A stretch of 18,663 bases of DNA from Clostridia bacterium (GTDB lineage: Bacteria; Bacillota_A; Clostridia; Christensenellales; Aristaeellaceae): NCBI GenBank assembly GCA_017525805.1, contig JAFXSH010000019.1, positions 1-18,663 of the forward strand, written 5' to 3'. The notes under the pieces were generated by a model that was not told the DNA's origin, made no database searches, and saw nothing but the letters and a program-made list of their open reading frames with translations. Positions 14,690 through 18,663 of this stretch are shown one piece after another (the first letter of the stretch is position 1; every line of letters begins with the position of its first letter). The translations under genes were made by a program, and so were the position numbers.

Positions 14690-15815
14690 CAGCGACGCGG
14701 CCCGCGTTCCCGCGGAACAGGAAAACGCCGGAAAAGAAAAAGGCTTTAAGCGCCTGCTGCACGCCGTGACCCATAACTGGGGATGGAAAATCGTCAGCTT
14801 GGCGCTGGCCATCTGCCTGTGGGGCATCCTGATCACCCAGGATACCTCCCTGCCCCGGGAAAAGGTGATCGAGGGCGTGCGCGTGACGGTGGCCAACAGC
14901 GCGGTTCTGCGCTCCAACGGCATGGTGGCGGTGGACGGGCTGGACGAGGTGAGCACGGTGAAGCTGCGCGTGAGCGTGCCCCAAAAGAATTATACCGCCG
15001 CCTCCGCCGCCAACTATACGGCCCGGCTGGACCTTAGTCAGATCCAGACCACGGGCGAACAGACCCTGGAAATCACCGCCAGCGCCTCCAACGCTGCCCA
15101 ATACGGCACGGTGCTTGAGGTATACGATTCCCAAGTGACCGTCACTGTGGAGGAATACAGCACCCAGAGCCAGGTGCCCGTGGAAGTGCGCCTGACCGGG
15201 GAAATGCCGGAAAACTATTACGGCGGCGCCCTGAGCCGCAGCGCTGATTCGGTGGATATCAGCGGCCCCGCCTCCGTGGTGGAAAAGGCCGCCCGGTGCG
15301 TGGTGGATTACGATCAGAGCAGCCTGTCCCCTGAACGCAGCCCCAACGCCGTGAACCTGCCCTTCTATTTTGAGGACGCGGAAGGCAATCTGCTGGACGG
15401 CAGCGCCCTGACGGTGACACCCCACGGCCAGAGCACGGCCATCCAGCGCATTACCGTGCGGCAGGATGTATATTATCTGGCGCGGGTCAAGGTGGATACG
15501 GACGCCCTCGTTACCGGTGAACCGGCGGACGGCTACGCCGTCAGCAGCATCCGCGTCATGCCCCAGACCGTCACTTTGGGCGGCAGCCAGGTGGCCCTCG
15601 CCCCGTATTTGGCGGAGGACGCGGCCCTTTACGCCTATGAGCAGGTGGATATCAGCGGGCAGAGCCGCACGGTGACCCAGCTGCTGTATCTGAACACCCC
15701 TGGCAACGTGGACTATATCAGCAACAACACCGTGCAGGTGATCGTGACCATCGTGCCGGAGGAATTTATGGATATGGCGTCCGGCAGCGGTCAGGACGCG
15801 GAGCGGAATCCATGA
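14679..15815 (+). CDS. cdaR: CdaA regulator CdaR (YbbR-domain protein)
   Basis: A 378-residue protein: a short cytoplasmic start, one membrane helix (about 36-54, containing WKIVSLALAICLWGIL) and an extracellular part made of repeated YbbR beta-domains of about 85 residues. Recurring patterns such as V-x-V-E-x-Y-x-x-x-x-V-P-V-x-V-R-L-x-G mark the domain joints; three to four repeats fit the length. CdaR binds CdaA at the membrane and modulates its cyclase activity. The ATG at 14679 was chosen over one at 14613 because AAAGGAGG lies 8 nt upstream and the longer version is only cdaA sequence in another frame. The stop overlaps the next gene by 4 nt (ATGA). Confidence 0.94.
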   Translation: MTNNSDAARVPAEQENAGKEKGFKRLLHAVTHNWGWKIVSLALAICLWGILITQDTSLPREKVIEGVRVTVANSAVLRSNGMVAVDGLDEVSTVKLRVSVPQKNYTAASAANYTARLDLSQIQTTGEQTLEITASASNAAQYGTVLEVYDSQVTVTVEEYSTQSQVPVEVRLTGEMPENYYGGALSRSADSVDISGPASVVEKAARCVVDYDQSSLSPERSPNAVNLPFYFEDAEGNLLDGSALTVTPHGQSTAIQRITVRQDVYYLARVKVDTDALVTGEPADGYAVSSIRVMPQTVTLGGSQVALAPYLAEDAALYAYEQVDISGQSRTVTQLLYLNTPGNVDYISNNTVQVIVTIVPEEFMDMASGSGQDAERNP

Positions 15816-16600
15816 ATACCTTCGCCAATTCGCTGTTTTCCGTGCTGTTCGGCTGGGCCAGGGGCCTGATCCAGGAGGTATGGAACGCCGCCCTGTCCGG
15901 CCAGTTCAGCGGCTTTTTGACCTGGCTGGGGGATCATTGGCTGGTGGTAGTCTTCGGGCTGATCTTAGGCTGCACGGTGATGGATTATCTCATCTGGCTG
16001 ATCCGCTGGCGGCCCTATCTGCTGTGGCGCGGTTTTTTCCGGCGCGTATCCCGATTCTTCAAGCGGGAAAACACACAGTTTGAGCAGGGCTATCAGAGCA
16101 GCGTGGGCATCCAGCTGCCCCCGGAGCAGGAAGCCGCGCCGCGGGAGGAAGAAGCCTGGAGCGAGGAAGCCTGGAGCGAGGAAGCCTGGAGTCAGCCCCA
16201 GCCGCCGGCGGAAGAAGCGCCAGTTCCGGAGCCGGAGCCTGTGTTTTCCGCTTCCAGGGAAAGAGAACCCCGGGCCCGCCAGTTCACCCCGCCCCAAGCG
16301 TATGAAGCGCCGCCTCTGTACGCTGCCGCCCGGCAGGTGACCGGGTCCTTTACCGCCGAGATGCCTGTGGCGCGCCGTCGCCGCCGCAGTGAAAAATATG
16401 AGCGCCGCCGCCAGGAATGGCGCGACCGGCTGATCAACGGCGATGCGCAGGATGATGAAATCCTGGACGGCCTGCCTCCCGCCGTGGACCGGCAGCAGGC
16501 TTTCCACGAACCGGTATATCCCCGGCAGAACACAGGCGGGGACGACCTGTATTCCTCCTGGCAGCGGCCGGACAACGGCGGAAACCGCACGAATGGATAA
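15812..16600 (+). CDS. Unrecognised membrane protein downstream of cdaR
   Basis: A 262-residue protein with no family I recognise. The first 90 residues are hydrophobic: an amphipathic N-terminus with WARGLIQEVWNAALSG, then one clear membrane helix at about 43-64 (WLVVVFGLILGCTVMDYLIWL), then a basic juxtamembrane stretch (RWRPYLLWRGFFRRVSRFFKR) indicating a cytoplasmic C-terminus. The rest is low-complexity: three EEAWS repeats (113-127), a Pro/Glu-rich stretch, and a block RRRRRSEKYERRRQEWRDRL (about 190-209) before an acidic, disordered tail. It starts by ATGA overlap with cdaR, so it is co-translated. In many Firmicutes glmM occupies this operon position. Location suggests a partner or regulator of the CdaA-CdaR complex; that is inference only. 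Confidence 0.85.
   Translation: MNTFANSLFSVLFGWARGLIQEVWNAALSGQFSGFLTWLGDHWLVVVFGLILGCTVMDYLIWLIRWRPYLLWRGFFRRVSRFFKRENTQFEQGYQSSVGIQLPPEQEAAPREEEAWSEEAWSEEAWSQPQPPAEEAPVPEPEPVFSASREREPRARQFTPPQAYEAPPLYAAARQVTGSFTAEMPVARRRRRSEKYERRRQEWRDRLINGDAQDDEILDGLPPAVDRQQAFHEPVYPRQNTGGDDLYSSWQRPDNGGNRTNG
16151..16195 (+). repeat. Three tandem copies of a 15-bp unit within the membrane-protein gene
   Basis: Two identical copies of GAAGCCTGGAGCGAG and a third ending GTCAG encode EAWSE-EAWSE-EAWSQ. In-frame copy-number change by slippage would leave the gene intact. Confidence 0.9.
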
Positions 16601-16602
16601 AC

Positions 16603-16835
16603 CACCATTCAGCTAATGCTGAATGGTGCGAATGAAAGCGGAATCAGAATTCCACTTTCATTCGGGGCATCAATTCCTTGTAAAATGGCGTTTTCGCAAG
16701 CGAAAACGCTCATTTTACGGCCAGAAATTGATAGAGGAAGCAAATTTCATTTGCTCCTCGGCGACGTACACGCCGCCGCCTGCGGATTACAGTCGGGGGA
16801 GTCCCCCCGACACCCCCCATCAAGCAAGTTGCTTG
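16603..16835. repeat. Array of about six consecutive hairpins in a gene-free region
   Basis: In order: 16603-16628 (CACCATTCAGC, perfect 11 bp, TAAT loop); 16629-16664 (CGAATGAAAG and GGAAT, 15 bp with one mismatch, CAGA loop); 16669-16732 (ATCAATT outer, GTAAAATG/CATTTTAC middle, GCGTTTTCG/CGAAAACGC inner); 16734-16759 (GAGG and AGCAAAT, one bulge); 16792-16811 (GTCGGGGG, 8 bp, AGTC loop); 16821-16835 (CAAGC, AAGTT loop). The first begins 3 nt after the stop of the membrane-protein gene but has no T-run. No coding signal. Almost all of the 250 nt between the two genes is involved in inverted repeats. Confidence 0.75.
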
Positions 16836-16878
16836 GTTTCTCTAAAAATGCATGAATGATAATGGACGAGAAAACAAA

Positions 16879-18225
16879 ATGAGTCTTATGAATGAACATG
16901 GCTTTCCCCAAGGCTGGATCGAGCAGCTTCGCCCCCTGCTGGGCGATGAGCTGCCCGATTTTTTGCGTGCCCTGAACGAACCGCCCCTGCGGGGCGTCCG
17001 CACGCGGAAGGGCGCCCCGCCGCTCCCGGTCGCCGGGGAAAAAGTGCCCTGGGGGGAGGACGCTTATTATCTGCCTTTGGATTCCGACGCCGGGGCCACA
17101 CCGGCCCATGAGGCGGGAGCGTATTACATTCAGGAGCCCAGCGCCATGACCGCGGCGGCAGCCCTGCGTCCCCTCCCCGGAGACAGGGTGCTGGATTTAT
17201 GCGCCGCCCCCGGCGGCAAAAGCACCCAATTGGCCGCCATGATGGCGGGGGACGGGGTGCTGGTATGCAATGAACCGGTGCCGGGCCGGGCCCAGGTGCT
17301 TTCCCGGAACCTGGAAAGAATGGGCGTGAAAAATGCCGTGGCCGTGTGTGCCCTGCCGGAGGATTTGAGCCCCCGGTGGCCGGCGTTTTTCGATAAAATC
17401 TTAGTGGACGCCCCCTGCTCCGGGGAGGGCATGTTCCGCCGCCATCCCGAAACCCGGGAAGAATGGACACCCTCGTCTCCCGCGGGTTGTGCCGGGCGGC
17501 AGGCGCGTATCCTGCATCACGCCGCCATGATGCTGCGGCCCGGCGGGAGGCTGGCGTACAGCACCTGCACCTTCAACGCCACGGAAAACGAAGGGGTCAT
17601 TGAGGCGTTTTTAAAGGAGCATCCCGATTTTCATCTGGTCCCCTTTTCCCTGCCGGGGCTGCCAGCATGCGACGGCATGCTGCGGGTCTGGCCCCACCTC
17701 GCAAAGGGGGAGGGCCACTTCGCCGCCTTGCTTCAAAAAGACGGGGACGCGCAAAAAAAGCAAGCCGTTTTCGACCTGCCCGCCCCCAGTAAAAACGAAA
17801 TGACCCTGACGCAAGCATTTCTACAGGAACATATTGCCGAAGCCGTGCATCCCAACGCGGTTTTCGCGGGGAAAACATCCGCTGTACCGGATGAACTGCC
17901 GCCCCTGAAAGGCGTGCGAGTGCTGCGGTTAGGCCTGCGAATCGGCGAAGTAAAAGGGAAAATCTTCCTGCCCGACCACGCCCTGGCCCTGGCCTGCCCC
18001 TCCCTGCGCACCATCCCCGTCACAGAAGATCAAGCCCGCGCTTACCAGGCTGGTCTGGTACTCCCCGTGGACGAAAAACTGCGGGGCTTTTACACCCCCA
18101 CCTTGGACGGCCTGAACCTGGGCTGGGGCAAGGCGTCCGAGGGACAGCTCAAGAATCATTATCCCAAGGGGCTGAGAAAGAGTATTGAAACGAGGCAGGG
18201 GGCTTCTTCGGCCCCTGGACTTTGA
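16879..18225 (+). CDS. RsmF/NOL1-NOP2-Sun family RNA (cytosine-5) methyltransferase
   Basis: A 448-residue SAM-dependent enzyme expected to make 5-methylcytosine in 16S rRNA (RsmF/YebU type). A short N-terminal region (FPQGWIEQLRPLLGDEL, LNEPPLRGVRTR) is followed by the methyltransferase core: QEPSAM, the SAM-binding LDLCAAPGGK (105-114), DAPCSGEGMFR with C180 and YSTCTFNATENE with C230, the paired catalytic cysteines of the family. The C-terminal part ends with KNHYPKGLR, the usual end of relatives, then about 15 extra residues before the stop. Start is uncertain: in-frame ATGs exist at 16852, 16879 and 16888; 16879 is preferred for a GGACGAG site and because the family starts close to this point. 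No clear promoter was seen in the hairpin-rich upstream region. Confidence 0.9.
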   Translation: MSLMNEHGFPQGWIEQLRPLLGDELPDFLRALNEPPLRGVRTRKGAPPLPVAGEKVPWGEDAYYLPLDSDAGATPAHEAGAYYIQEPSAMTAAAALRPLPGDRVLDLCAAPGGKSTQLAAMMAGDGVLVCNEPVPGRAQVLSRNLERMGVKNAVAVCALPEDLSPRWPAFFDKILVDAPCSGEGMFRRHPETREEWTPSSPAGCAGRQARILHHAAMMLRPGGRLAYSTCTFNATENEGVIEAFLKEHPDFHLVPFSLPGLPACDGMLRVWPHLAKGEGHFAALLQKDGDAQKKQAVFDLPAPSKNEMTLTQAFLQEHIAEAVHPNAVFAGKTSAVPDELPPLKGVRVLRLGLRIGEVKGKIFLPDHALALACPSLRTIPVTEDQARAYQAGLVLPVDEKLRGFYTPTLDGLNLGWGKASEGQLKNHYPKGLRKSIETRQGASSAPGL

Positions 18226-18243
18226 GTCAAGATTATTCCGCGA

Positions 18244-18290
18244 GAGAGGGTGCAGGGGATCATCCCCTGCCGCGGGGTCTGGGGCCCCGG
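18244..18290 (-). repeat. 47-nt dispersed repeat, copy 2
   Basis: The reverse complement agrees with 9690-9736 at 45 of 47 positions by eye. It starts 19 nt after the methyltransferase stop codon and contains the GCAGGGG/CCCCTGC palindrome. Its hairpins lack a T-run. Confidence 0.8.
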
Positions 18291-18398
18291 AGCAATATTC
18301 TTTGCGCGCTACAGGAATCCTTCAATGAATATGAGCATGGAAGACTCCAGATGGTTCGCAAAACATTCTTAGACTCCAATACAGTCTCCTAAGCGGAA

Positions 18399-18430
18399 AT
18401 CGTCTCAAAATCATCTCAAATCGTCTCATG
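18399..18430 (+). promoter_or_regulatory. Three helically phased TCTCA direct repeats, possible operator array
   Basis: ATCGTCTCAAA (18399), ATCATCTCAA (18410) and ATCGTCTCATG (18420) follow each other at 11- and 10-nt spacing. The third forms a small inverted repeat with TGAGA at 18435-18439. The array ends 55 nt upstream of the -35 box at 18486. Confidence 0.5.
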
Positions 18431-18485
18431 ATTCTGAGATAATTTTTTGAAACAGAAAACAGGGCGTTTTTTTGCGTTTTGGAGA

Positions 18486-18515
18486 TTGAAAAAGGGGAAG
18501 CCCGCGTGGTATAAT
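18486..18515 (+). promoter_or_regulatory. Extended -10 sigma-A promoter reading out of the window
   Basis: TTGAAA (18486-18491), an 18-nt spacer and TATAAT (18510-18515) preceded by TGG, an extended -10 motif. Start predicted near 18522. No gene follows within the remaining ~140 nt, so its target lies beyond the window or is a short RNA. Confidence 0.75.
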
Positions 18516-18532
18516 TCCCACCTTGACAGCAA

Positions 18533-18573
18533 AAGTGGCTCAACCCGTTGAGAAATAAGGGATTGAGCCACTT
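18533..18573 (+). other. Leader hairpin downstream of the 18486-18515 promoter
   Basis: AAGTGGCTCAA (18533-18543) pairs perfectly with TTGAGCCACTT (18563-18573), extended inward by CCC/GGG. It begins about 11 nt after the predicted transcription start. No T-run follows on the plus strand; on the minus strand only four T follow, a weak terminator at best. Confidence 0.65.
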
Positions 18574-18663
18574 CTGTTAATGCGTAATATTCACTTATTT
18601 TCCGAGATTGAGATATTTTTTTCATTGATTTTTCAGAAATGATCTGGCTGTCGAGAGGAAGAC

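Larger units (their letters stand above)
18226..18663. other. Gene-free 3' flank
   Basis: Beyond the repeat copy, phased sites, promoter and hairpin listed separately, this stretch shows no coding gene: short open frames on the minus strand lack ribosome binding sites. It is more AT-rich than the rest of the window, especially after 18430. A second TTGAGAT followed by a T-rich run (18608-18620) resembles TGAGATAATTTTTT at 18435-18448. Confidence 0.6.

Noticed and set aside
16603..16628. Terminator of the cdaA operon
   Set aside because: The 11-bp stem sits at the right place, but no T-run follows, so an intrinsic terminator cannot be claimed.
16603..16835. CRISPR array or riboswitch
   Set aside because: The hairpins differ in sequence and spacing, so there is no direct-repeat/spacer pattern; no known riboswitch core (including c-di-AMP type) or T-box signature was recognised.
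18399..18430. CRISPR-like or iteron replication origin
   Set aside because: Repeats are only ~11 nt and directly adjacent, three copies, no DnaA boxes or rep gene nearby.
18322..18625. Two short minus-strand open frames at the right end
   Set aside because: No ribosome binding site, no recognisable family, and they cross the promoter and hairpin; probably AT-rich non-coding sequence or a remnant.

Overview
The window looks like chromosomal DNA of a GC-rich, strictly anaerobic Firmicute, most likely a gut-type Clostridia lineage. The evidence is a pyruvate:ferredoxin oxidoreductase, an HrcA/CIRCE-type operator, a cdaA-cdaR pair, a xpaC/telA pair, many AGGAGG-like ribosome binding sites and sigma-A promoters. 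Species cannot be read from it. No phage, transposase, CRISPR, rRNA or tRNA gene was seen. Gene content is mostly housekeeping; the unusual part is the intergenic DNA.

Layout. (1) 1-3070: 3' part of nifJ (+), then two back-to-back convergent terminators. (2) 3086-8680: a long minus-strand operon read from a near-consensus promoter at 8652-8680, in the order xpaC-like, telA-like, lemA-like, TPM-domain protein, type I phosphodiesterase, and possibly a UlaG-like metallo-hydrolase. Most junctions are 4-28 nt. It looks like a membrane/envelope-associated module. (3) 8745-9672: mrp-type Fe-S carrier ATPase (-) with its own promoter and terminator. (4) 9673-10077: 400 nt without a gene, packed with hairpins, including a closed multi-branched structure. 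(5) 10078-12079: htpG (-) with a promoter and a perfect CIRCE operator. (6) 12188-13644: radC and a YdcF/DUF218 gene (-), overlapping, with a clear promoter. (7) 13760-16600: divergent plus-strand operon cdaA (TTG start), cdaR and an unrecognised membrane protein, with overlapping ends. (8) 16603-16835: another gene-free run of about six consecutive hairpins. (9) 16879-18225: RsmF/NOL1-NOP2-Sun RNA m5C methyltransferase (+). (10) 18226-18663: gene-free, with a repeat copy, three helically phased TCTCA sites, a strong extended -10 promoter and a 5' hairpin pointing out of the window.

Several intergenic segments resemble each other: a pair of ~90-bp MITE-like elements (3985-4075 and 12090-12179), a 47-nt repeat in inverted orientation (9690-9736 and 18244-18290), and two hairpin clusters with similar design (9816-9942 and 16603-16835). 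These dispersed, structured, non-coding repeats are the least explained content of the window. All comparisons were made by eye; no database search or folding program was run.
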